From NCBI GenBank assembly GCA_036702865.1, contig DATNQD010000048.1, positions 1-56,627 on the forward strand: 56,627 nt of DNA, written 5' to 3'. Positions within the stretch are counted from its first letter, which is position 1. The number at the start of each line of letters is the position of its first letter. The stretch comes from Trichocoleus sp. Its GTDB lineage: Bacteria; Cyanobacteriota; Cyanobacteriia; Elainellales; Elainellaceae. Below, piece by piece: positions 7,664 to 15,773 of the stretch. The notes beneath the pieces are model-generated. The model saw only the letters and a list, made by a program, of their open reading frames with translations, had not been told where the DNA came from and did not search any database. The position numbers and the translations under genes were made by a program.

Positions 7664-8291
7664 ATAATTCAGCTATTCCCCGTTTCAGCACTGTGACCAC
7701 TGCTTGAGTCCGATCGCTCACGCCTAACTTGCTGAGAATTCGGTTGATATGGAATTTAACGGTACTCTCAGTAATATTTAAAGCTGCACTAATGCCTTGA
7801 TTGCTTAGACCTTGTACCATCAAGTGAACAACCTCTCGCTCTCGATCGCTCAATTCTGGATTGTTCATTCGTTGTACCAGCTTGGCAGCCACTTCGGGAG
7901 GAATATATTGTTGCCCCTTGTGAATGACATGAATGGCATTAATTAATGCATCCGGTTCAGCATCCTTGAGTAGATAACCTTTCGCTCCCGTGCGTAATCC
8001 TCGATAAATATCTTCGTCACCATCATAAGTGGTTAGCATAATAATGTGGGCATGGGCGAATTCAGCACAAATTGCTGCCGTTGCATCCACTCCATTCATC
8101 TGCGGCATTCGTAAGTCCATTAGGGTGACATCAGGCTGGCATTCTCGAAATAAAGCGATCGCTTCTTGCCCATTGCCTGCTTGACCCACCACTGTCATAT
8201 CTGGCTCATTTTCAATCATTGCGGCGAGTCCTTGTCGGACGATCGAGTGATCATCGACAATCAAAACACGAATGGCTGTAGACTTGCTCAT
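7662..8291 (-). CDS. NarL/LuxR-type response regulator (partner of the giant sensor)
   Basis: A 209-residue transcription factor with an N-terminal receiver (DD at 13-14, phosphoacceptor D59 in LMDLRMP, T in LTTYDGDED, lysine in LLKDAEP) and a C-terminal LuxR/GerE helix-turn-helix ([21 protein letters not shown] ... [18 protein letters not shown], given in parts). Its start ATG overlaps the stop of the 1988-aa kinase by four bases (ATGA), so the two are translationally coupled and form one phosphorelay. It is about two-thirds identical by eye to the second regulator at 15143-15766, which points to an old duplication of the whole unit. Confidence 0.95.
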   Translation of the reverse strand: MSKSTAIRVLIVDDHSIVRQGLAAMIENEPDMTVVGQAGNGQEAIALFRECQPDVTLMDLRMPQMNGVDATAAICAEFAHAHIIMLTTYDGDEDIYRGLRTGAKGYLLKDAEPDALINAIHVIHKGQQYIPPEVAAKLVQRMNNPELSDREREVVHLMVQGLSNQGISAALNITESTVKFHINRILSKLGVSDRTQAVVTVLKRGIAEL

Positions 8292-11200
8292 GTTAGTGCC
8301 TCCTGCTGCACAGATACAATCACTTCTGTTCCTTGCCCCAGTTGGCTTTGAATGGAGAGCTGCGCCCCGATATGTTTGGCTCGTTCGGTCATCCCCAGCA
8401 AGCCAAATCCCTGCCGCAGAGATGTGCTGTTAACTGCAAATCCTTGTCCATTGTCGCTAATGCGTAAAGAGCATGATGTTGGCTCATAGACTAATTCAAT
8501 CCGAATTTCACTGGCGTCAGCGTATTTAATTGCATTCGTAAATGCTTCCTGAGCAATTCTCAAAAGATTATTTTCAATTGCAGAAGGTAGTATATAAGGA
8601 GTACCAATAATCTTACAAATCAAGCGAGTTTCAGATGAGGATTGCATGGTGGATACAAATTGCTCCAGTGCTGTCCCCAAGTTGCCATCCTCCAATAACT
8701 GAGGACGCAGTGCTGTAACGGAACGCCGAGCCTCTGCCAGTCCATCGCGAGCTAGCGCGCGCACCGTTTGAATATACGTTTGGATCGCTTCCGGGTCGGT
8801 TGTCACGAGTCGAGAGGCAGCTCCCATGTGAACCAGAATCCCTGTAAAGGCTTGGGCTAGAGTGTCGTGAATTTCCCGCGCCATGCGGTTGCGTTCTTCC
8901 AGAATTGAGGCTTCCTCAGCTTGTTTGCGTTCACGCAATGCCGCCTTACGCTGTTCGCTGACATCTGTAATTAGACCGTAGTACCCTCTCACTTGATGAT
9001 TGGCATCAAAATCAGGGATAAGAGAACCGTTAATATACCGCTTACCCAGAGGATAGGGTAGTTCTGCTTCATAGGTTGTAATTTGCCCTGCCAGTGCTTG
9101 GTTGATATACGGCTGAGCAATTTGATAAGCTGCCTCACCCAGGAGTTCACGAGCATGTTTGCCCACAATTTCATCTCGGCTACAGTTAAACCAGTCTTCA
9201 TACGTTTGGTTAACAAACTGATAGCACTGATTTGCGTCGATATAGCTGATACAAACAGGGAGAGCGTCGGTAATCAGTCGTAACTGCTGTTCTCGATAGC
9301 GCAGTGTGGCTTCGCTTTGCTGTAATGCTGCTGTTCGTTCTGCAACTTGCTGTTCTAAAGTGCGGTGGTAATTGGCGAGCAGTTTCTCTGACTGTTTGCG
9401 CTCTGTAATGTCTTGGAAAGTTGCGATCGCATAAGTCACATTCCCCTGTTCATCAAAGACGGGAGTGCCCCACACCTCAACTGGAATAATTTTACCGTTT
9501 TGATAAATTTCCATATCGTCAATTCTGGTGCGTTCACCATTTAACGCCCGAACAGCTGGCACTTTCTCATTTGGATAGTTTTGATCTGTTCCCGCGACAT
9601 AAAGTTGATAAACCTCTGCAATCTGCTCTGGGGTCGCAGCCGGATCAACCCCTTTTCCCATTAACTGAATGCCCCGCTGATTCACATAGTAAGGACAACC
9701 CATCGCATCCAATACGCCAATACCGACCGGAACCGCTTCTAGAAACTGTTTCATTCGGCTTTCACTGGCGCGTAGCTTTGAGTAGAGCTTGGCATTTTCA
9801 ATGGCGATCGCTGCCTGGGTTGATAATAGATGCAACACCTGCGATCGATCGGGTGTAAATGCTCCAGTCGCTAATTGGTTTTCTAAATACAACACGCCAA
9901 CGAGCTTACTTTGATTGAGCAGTGGCAAACAAAAAATTGATTGAGTTTGGTTGCTCTGAATATATGGCTCTCTCGTGAAATTACCTTCACAAGTTGCATC
10001 ATTTAAGATGACAGATTCATGCGTCCGGATCACGTATTGAATAATTCCTTCAGGTAGCCGATTTGTTGCTGGAATTGATTGCAACACTCGCGTATTACAA
10101 ACATTTTCACCCTCGCTAAGTTCACAGGAAGCCTCAATTGCCCATCCTCCTGAATTTTCCAGAATCAGAAAGCCTGTTTGGGCACCAGCGTTTTCGATCA
10201 AGATCTGCATGAGGGAACGAAGCAACTGTTCTAGTTCAATTTCGCTCGAAATTGCTTGAGACGCCCTCATCACTGCTGTTAAATCGAAAGCGATGTCCGA
10301 GCGATTAGAGGTGGTTCCAGAAGACCTAGGGACTGGCGTGCAAGTGACATCTGATGATTGAGGAAAGAGCTGTGGATATCTGGTTTCTAAATTTTTGACC
10401 TTTGCCATTGCTCCCCATCGTTCATAGCAATAGTGAGCTTCCTTCATATAGGTTTGGGCAATCTTTTCCCGACCTCGCGCCAAATAATGTTTGGCAGCCA
10501 ATTCGTAGGCTAATGCTTCTTCTTGCAGATACTCGTTATCTCCAGCACCTTGAATCGCTTGTTCATATAATTCTTCTGCTTCAAGAAATTGACCCAAGAC
10601 TCGCGCTTTTTCAGCTTCAACTAAATTATATTTGTGCTGAAAATTAACTGGAGCTGAATCTGCCCATCTCCGCATCTTCTCTTGATTACTGATTATTTTG
10701 AATAGCAGATGCTCTTGCTCCGAAGCGGCACTAGATTGGTAGACTCTTAGTCGAGCTAGAGAATCATAGAAATAAAAGACGGCTGTTGAAAAAGTTCCTG
10801 ATACTCCATCTAAATAAAGTTCTGCCTGAGCAGCATACTTTACGGCTTGTGAGGCATCTTCAAACAAATCGCTTAGGATCAGCTTGTATAAGTACGTATA
10901 GTAAAGGTGAGATCTATCATTTGCTTCAAGGTGAATTGGTAAAAAGTGTTCTTCGTTATAGTAGCTGCCAACTAAATGAGCTGGATTTTCAACTTGTTCT
11001 GTCAAGCTGCAAATAAATTGCTGTAATCTACAAAGATAATTCAAAATATTTTGCTGTTTAAGCTGAGTCAGAACATTGCTGCATTTCTTTATTTCTGATT
11101 CGATCTTGGTTAACTCTAAACCAGCAAAATGTAAATATAGACATTTGAACGCTGCACAATATCCACTAAATTCTAAATCCCCAGTTTCTAGCCCAGTCTC

Positions 11201-14200
11201 GTATCCCTCCTGAAGTAAGGGTAAGGTTTGTCTAAGACAAGCTCTACTATGCAGGATATGCGCTGCAACCATCTCTATGACTTTAGGCTTAAGTTTTTTA
11301 CTATCTAATCGATCGGTTAAGCTTAATGCCAACTTTCCAAATTGATAAGCTGCTTCAAAATCTTGCATTAGTCCGTTGAGAATTATTCCACCATAAGTCG
11401 CATAAGCAAACGTTGAGAAGGAAGTATTTCCATACCGAACAGATAAATTTGTCTGTTCTAACACAATTAACGGTAGTAACGAAGGAGCAGACTGAAAGGT
11501 AGCTGAAACCAAACTTGATAGAATTTGCATGGCAGCCAGATAAACTGGCTCTTTCATCAATGGTCGCTCTAGCAAATCCTCTATATCGATCGCACTAAAG
11601 TATGCTGCTGTTTCTCTCAACCGCCTTTGAACATCAATTTCGGTTGGTGTCTCTGGCAGAACTATACCCAGCAACGCTAAAACTTCTAAGCCAGTCTTAA
11701 TTGCCTCTGTTTGTCTACCTTGTGCCATGCAAGTTTGAATTCTAGTTTCGTAGACCTTTGTTTTATCCAGAACAGTGTTTGCCTGTTCCAAAACCACAGT
11801 TGTCCACCGCTCCATTTGTTGAATGTCGCCACACAGGTAGGCTGCTTCTGCGATTTCCTCATAGAGTGACAAGGTCAAAGCATATTGCAACTGCCAGCTA
11901 TCGGCAGCCAGTAATTCTATTCCTATCGTTAAATACCGCAGTGCAGCACTACAAGCTAACGTTTTCTTGGCTCTCTGACCTGCAATCAAATTCAACCTGG
12001 CTATTTTATCTCGCTCCTGCTGCTCCGTAGCTAAATTACGACCTTTATTGAGGTGATCGACCACTTCAAATAAGTTATGAGGGATAGTTGCAGGTTCGCT
12101 ACTTTGCAGCAAGAGAGAACCAATTTGTAAGTGAACCACTTGTCGTTGCTCTTCAGGAATTAGCCCATAAGCTGCCTGTTGTACGCGATCGTGCGAAAAC
12201 TTGTAATTTTGGATTAACAGATTTTCATCCAGTTCTGAAGTGGATACAATCAATTCTGACTGAATTAATCTTGTCAGTTCGGCAAAAATTTCGACCGCTG
12301 GTTGCTCATGGATAACAGAGAGAGTCGCTAGATCAAACTCAGCACCAACACAAGCTGCTAGACGGAGAACCTGTTGAGTTTGCTTCGGAAGTCGCTTCAA
12401 CTTCTCAATCATCAACTCCACTACGTTGTCAGTAATATTTTTAGCTTTAATGTGAGTAACATCCCATTGCCAACATTGTTCATGAATGTTGAAGACGATG
12501 AGATCTTGGGTGTACAACGTTTTGAGAAACTCATTGGTAAAGTAGGGGTTGCCGTTTGCTTTACGCCATACTAATTCTGCTAAAGGACGAACAGAGCTAA
12601 CATCTCGATGGAGCGTTTCAGCGATCAACTGGCTTAATGACTCCAGCTTTAAAGGAGTTAGGACAATCTCCTGCACTACTACTCCTTGTTCTCGCAATCT
12701 TTCCAGCGCTAATATGAGTGGATGGGCTGAATTCACTTCATTGTCTCGATAAGCGCCAATCAAGAACAGAGATTGGGCTTGTCCATCCAGCAGCATCAAA
12801 TCAATTAACTGCAATGTGGCTGAATCGATCCACTGCAAGTCATCTAAAAAGAGCACTAACGGATGCTCCTTTGAACAAAATGCCCGCACGAATCTCTGAA
12901 AGACTAAATTGAAACGATTTTGTGCTTCAGTTGCTCCAACTTCTGGTACAGGGGGTTGCTTGCCAATAATTAACTCTACTTCCGGAATTACATCAATGAT
13001 GAGCTGTCCATTATTGCCCAACGCTGTGAGCAGACGCGATCGCCACTGCTGTAACTGTTCCTCAGGTTCGCCCAATCGTTGCTGTACCAATTTTTGCAGA
13101 GCAGACACAATGGCGCCGTAGGGAGTATTGCGTTGGAATTGGTCAAACTTACCGGAGGTAAAATAGCCACGTTTTGCCGTGATGGGTTTGTAGAGTTCCT
13201 GCACCAAAGCTGACTTGCCAACTCCAGCGTAACCCGATATCAACATCATTTCGACATTGGATCTTGTTTCGGTATTGTCCTTTGAACCTGTTATCCGATC
13301 GAACGCTGTTAACAGCATTGCAATTTCCTGATCACGTCCATATAGCTTTTGGGGAATATGAAACTGATCGGAAACGTCTTGCAAGCCGAGTTGCACAGAA
13401 TCAATTTGTCCTGTTACTTCAAGTTGACGAGCACAAAGTTCTAAATCTGCTTTGATTCCCCAAGCACTCTGATACCGATCTTCTGGATTCTTTGCCATCA
13501 GTTTCAAAACAATATCTGAAACGGCTTTGGGAATCGCTGTGTTTAGATCACATGGCGGTACAGGGGGTTTAGCAATGTGGCAGTGAACTAACTCCAGAAT
13601 GTCGGTTGTGGAGAACGGCAACTGTCCAGTGAGCAGTTTGTAGAGGGTGACGCCGAGTGAATAAAAATCAGTGCGGTAGTCAAGCAGGCGGTTCATGCGC
13701 CCAGTTTGCTCTGGCGAAACGTAAGCTAAAGTCCCTTCTAAGACGTTGGGGTTTTTGAAGTTGGCACTGGTGCGACCCAGACGTGTGGAAATGCCAAAAT
13801 CGATAACTTTAATTTGTCCCGTTTGGGGATTGACAATGATATTACTGGGATTAATGTCTTTATGAATAACATGGGCAGCGTGAATGTCACCCAAAATCTT
13901 TGTCACAGTAATTGCAAGACGAAGAAATTCAGACAGAGGCATTGGACAATATGCCTGGGCAGACTCCCTCATCCATTGTTCCAGCGACTCTCCGCCAAAA
14001 TCTTCGAGAAGAATGACAAGTGTTCTTTGATGCTCTTGCTGGGCATACGCTTTGACCACCCCATCCAGATTGAGGGAGCGGGTAATTTCATATTCCTGCC
14101 TATAACGGACAAGCTCCGATGGAGTGGGATAGTCCTGTTTTAGAACTTTGAGGATAACAGCCAGGTTGTCTTGTTCTCGAATGCCTCGGTACACCAGAGA

Positions 14201-14254
14201 ATTGGAGCTTTCGTAAATCTTTCCTTTTACAATGACGTTCGGTAAGGAAATCAT
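8288..14254 (-). CDS. Giant Ser/Thr kinase-AAA ATPase-GAF-PAS-histidine kinase sensor
   Basis: A 1988-residue cytoplasmic hybrid sensor with no membrane segment. In order: Ser/Thr protein kinase (1-270; HKD at 131-133, DFG at 152-154); AAA-type predicted ATPase (about 305-560; Walker A GYAGVGKS at 341-348, with LVLFLDDLQWID as Walker B); a long TPR-like helical region (about 600-1340); GAF (about 1360-1510); two PAS domains (about 1530-1640 and 1670-1790); HisKA_3 with the phosphoacceptor H1796 in REIHDTL; and HATPase with DNGQGF and GFGLLGM. HKDINPSN replaces the common HRDIKPSN, so the invariant lysine after HRD is Asn; this is frequent in this multi-domain group. It feeds the overlapping response regulator. 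The architecture is known in cyanobacteria; ligands are unknown. Confidence 0.93.
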   Translation of the reverse strand: MISLPNVIVKGKIYESSNSLVYRGIREQDNLAVILKVLKQDYPTPSELVRYRQEYEITRSLNLDGVVKAYAQQEHQRTLVILLEDFGGESLEQWMRESAQAYCPMPLSEFLRLAITVTKILGDIHAAHVIHKDINPSNIIVNPQTGQIKVIDFGISTRLGRTSANFKNPNVLEGTLAYVSPEQTGRMNRLLDYRTDFYSLGVTLYKLLTGQLPFSTTDILELVHCHIAKPPVPPCDLNTAIPKAVSDIVLKLMAKNPEDRYQSAWGIKADLELCARQLEVTGQIDSVQLGLQDVSDQFHIPQKLYGRDQEIAMLLTAFDRITGSKDNTETRSNVEMMLISGYAGVGKSALVQELYKPITAKRGYFTSGKFDQFQRNTPYGAIVSALQKLVQQRLGEPEEQLQQWRSRLLTALGNNGQLIIDVIPEVELIIGKQPPVPEVGATEAQNRFNLVFQRFVRAFCSKEHPLVLFLDDLQWIDSATLQLIDLMLLDGQAQSLFLIGAYRDNEVNSAHPLILALERLREQGVVVQEIVLTPLKLESLSQLIAETLHRDVSSVRPLAELVWRKANGNPYFTNEFLKTLYTQDLIVFNIHEQCWQWDVTHIKAKNITDNVVELMIEKLKRLPKQTQQVLRLAACVGAEFDLATLSVIHEQPAVEIFAELTRLIQSELIVSTSELDENLLIQNYKFSHDRVQQAAYGLIPEEQRQVVHLQIGSLLLQSSEPATIPHNLFEVVDHLNKGRNLATEQQERDKIARLNLIAGQRAKKTLACSAALRYLTIGIELLAADSWQLQYALTLSLYEEIAEAAYLCGDIQQMERWTTVVLEQANTVLDKTKVYETRIQTCMAQGRQTEAIKTGLEVLALLGIVLPETPTEIDVQRRLRETAAYFSAIDIEDLLERPLMKEPVYLAAMQILSSLVSATFQSAPSLLPLIVLEQTNLSVRYGNTSFSTFAYATYGGIILNGLMQDFEAAYQFGKLALSLTDRLDSKKLKPKVIEMVAAHILHSRACLRQTLPLLQEGYETGLETGDLEFSGYCAAFKCLYLHFAGLELTKIESEIKKCSNVLTQLKQQNILNYLCRLQQFICSLTEQVENPAHLVGSYYNEEHFLPIHLEANDRSHLYYTYLYKLILSDLFEDASQAVKYAAQAELYLDGVSGTFSTAVFYFYDSLARLRVYQSSAASEQEHLLFKIISNQEKMRRWADSAPVNFQHKYNLVEAEKARVLGQFLEAEELYEQAIQGAGDNEYLQEEALAYELAAKHYLARGREKIAQTYMKEAHYCYERWGAMAKVKNLETRYPQLFPQSSDVTCTPVPRSSGTTSNRSDIAFDLTAVMRASQAISSEIELEQLLRSLMQILIENAGAQTGFLILENSGGWAIEASCELSEGENVCNTRVLQSIPATNRLPEGIIQYVIRTHESVILNDATCEGNFTREPYIQSNQTQSIFCLPLLNQSKLVGVLYLENQLATGAFTPDRSQVLHLLSTQAAIAIENAKLYSKLRASESRMKQFLEAVPVGIGVLDAMGCPYYVNQRGIQLMGKGVDPAATPEQIAEVYQLYVAGTDQNYPNEKVPAVRALNGERTRIDDMEIYQNGKIIPVEVWGTPVFDEQGNVTYAIATFQDITERKQSEKLLANYHRTLEQQVAERTAALQQSEATLRYREQQLRLITDALPVCISYIDANQCYQFVNQTYEDWFNCSRDEIVGKHARELLGEAAYQIAQPYINQALAGQITTYEAELPYPLGKRYINGSLIPDFDANHQVRGYYGLITDVSEQRKAALRERKQAEEASILEERNRMAREIHDTLAQAFTGILVHMGAASRLVTTDPEAIQTYIQTVRALARDGLAEARRSVTALRPQLLEDGNLGTALEQFVSTMQSSSETRLICKIIGTPYILPSAIENNLLRIAQEAFTNAIKYADASEIRIELVYEPTSCSLRISDNGQGFAVNSTSLRQGFGLLGMTERAKHIGAQLSIQSQLGQGTEVIVSVQQEALT

Positions 14255-14297
14255 AATAGAAGCCGCACTGATGTAATTTGTTGATAAAACTGACGGG

Positions 14298-14906
14298 TCA
14301 TGAAGAACTTCCAGTTTTGACGATCGCAGTAAGTAATGGCTCCAGGTCTAGAGCATTTCTGTAACGAACACCATTGACAAACAGGGCTGGAGCACTAATC
14401 ACTCTACTCTGCATTCCGCTAACAATATCTTGATTGATGTAGTCAGCATAGACTCTTCTGGCAATGTCTCGAACAAACTGAGTCACATCTAGCCCTAAAT
14501 TGTCAGCGTACTCTACGAGATAGCCATCTCCCAGGTCTTCCTGATGCTGCAATAAAGTTTCGTGCATCTGCCAGAATTGCCCCTGTACTGCTGCTGCTTC
14601 TGCTGCTTCTGCTGCCTTTTGAGCTTGAGGATGAATTTGAGGTTGAGGAAAATGTCTAAAGATAAAACAAAGATAATTTTGCTCAGATAAAGGTACGTTA
14701 AGCTGTTCCTGAATCGTCTGGATTAAGGTATAGAGTTCTCTGGATTGAAAGCATTGGTAATCTCCATATACAACAAGTACAACTTTGGCACTCAGTGACC
14801 CCTGTCGATGATCTCGCTCAGAGGGACATACCGTTAATTGGTTAGGCGCTGCTTCGTGGACACCGGAGGAGTCGTTGGTTGCTTCAGCAGAAATATCGTG
14901 ACTCAT
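14298..14906 (-). CDS. DsbA/thioredoxin-fold protein with a single active-site cysteine
   Basis: A 202-residue thioredoxin-like protein of the DsbA-type (Thioredoxin_4) group. The strand VVLVVYGDYQCFQSRELYT carries the site where relatives have CPxC; here it is C52-F-Q-S, so the resolving cysteine is missing. The cis-proline loop is SAPALFVNG. There is no signal peptide, so it is probably cytoplasmic. The ATG at 14906 has AAGGA 7 bases upstream; a start 11 codons earlier has none. It lies 43 bases upstream of the giant kinase on the same strand and so may be co-expressed with it. A monothiol site suggests adduct or glutathione chemistry, or a redox-sensing role (inference). Confidence 0.8.
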   Translation of the reverse strand: MSHDISAEATNDSSGVHEAAPNQLTVCPSERDHRQGSLSAKVVLVVYGDYQCFQSRELYTLIQTIQEQLNVPLSEQNYLCFIFRHFPQPQIHPQAQKAAEAAEAAAVQGQFWQMHETLLQHQEDLGDGYLVEYADNLGLDVTQFVRDIARRVYADYINQDIVSGMQSRVISAPALFVNGVRYRNALDLEPLLTAIVKTGSSS

Positions 14907-15090
14907 GCTCAATCCTTGAAGGAAAGTAGGCTCTTGCATAAGAGGTACGATTCGATCTCTTTCCTTCAGTCCTTAGTAATTGTTTCGTAGGATTCACTAT
15001 AGGAAACAAATTCAAATCTGTCGTCAACTCAGAGTCTGTATTTTAGACGTCAGAACGATCGATTATCAAACCACCTGAGGTATCGAGATA

Positions 15091-15111
15091 GACTGAACTT
15101 AAGTTCGGTTG
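15091..15111 (-). repeat. 21-bp inverted repeat, right copy
   Basis: Reverse complement of 7643-7663, with the same GAACTTAAGTTC core (15094-15105). It lies about 30 bases beyond the stop of the second response regulator, in the spacer before the thioredoxin-like gene. Confidence 0.8.
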
Positions 15112-15142
15112 TTTATCCAACTTGAGATGGTACGACGCAGTG

Positions 15143-15766
15143 CTAAAGGCTGGCAATTCCTCGCTTGAGGGCAATAATGGTTGCTTGAGTACGGTCTTTC
15201 GCTCCCAGCTTGCTTAAAATTCGGTTGATATTTGATTTGACAGTGCTTTCGCTAATGTTTAAAGCAGTCCCAATCTCCAGGTTGCTCATCCCCTGTGCCA
15301 CCAACTGAAGCACCTCTAACTCACGCTGGCTCAACTCTGGATGATTCATGCGCTGCACTAATTTGGCAGCAACATTTGGCGGAAGATACTGCTGCCCCTT
15401 ATGAACCGTACGAATCGCCGTTCGCAAGTCACTGGGTCTACAGTCTTTGAGCAAGTAGCCCTTTGCCCCTGCCCGTAACCCTTGATAAATATCCTCATCT
15501 CCATCGTAGGTAGTCAAGACCATGATGCGAGCCGCTTTAAATTCAGCACAAATCGTCTTAATTGCTTCAACACCTCCCATCTGAGGCATTCGTAAGTCCA
15601 TTAAGGTGACGTCGGGTTGCGCTTGGCGGAATAAATCGATCGCCTCAATTCCGTCTCTGGCTTGACCCACAACAGCCATATCTGGTTCTTCATTGATGAT
15701 GGCTGCTAATCCTTGTTGGACAATGGCATGGTCATCCACAATCAGAACACGAATTGTTGAGCTCAT
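15143..15766 (-). CDS. NarL/LuxR-type response regulator (partner of the dCache sensor)
   Basis: A 207-residue receiver plus LuxR helix-turn-helix regulator, paralogous to the one at 7662-8291. DD is at 11-12, the phosphoacceptor is D57 in LMDLRMP, the switch threonine is in LTTYDGDED and the conserved lysine in LLKDCRP. The recognition helix differs from its paralogue ([18 protein letters not shown] against [18 protein letters not shown]), so target sites may overlap but are not necessarily identical. It starts 7 bases after the stop of the histidine kinase gene, so the two form an operon. Confidence 0.95.
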   Translation of the reverse strand: MSSTIRVLIVDDHAIVQQGLAAIINEEPDMAVVGQARDGIEAIDLFRQAQPDVTLMDLRMPQMGGVEAIKTICAEFKAARIMVLTTYDGDEDIYQGLRAGAKGYLLKDCRPSDLRTAIRTVHKGQQYLPPNVAAKLVQRMNHPELSQRELEVLQLVAQGMSNLEIGTALNISESTVKSNINRILSKLGAKDRTQATIIALKRGIASL

Positions 15767-15773
15767 GAGGTGC

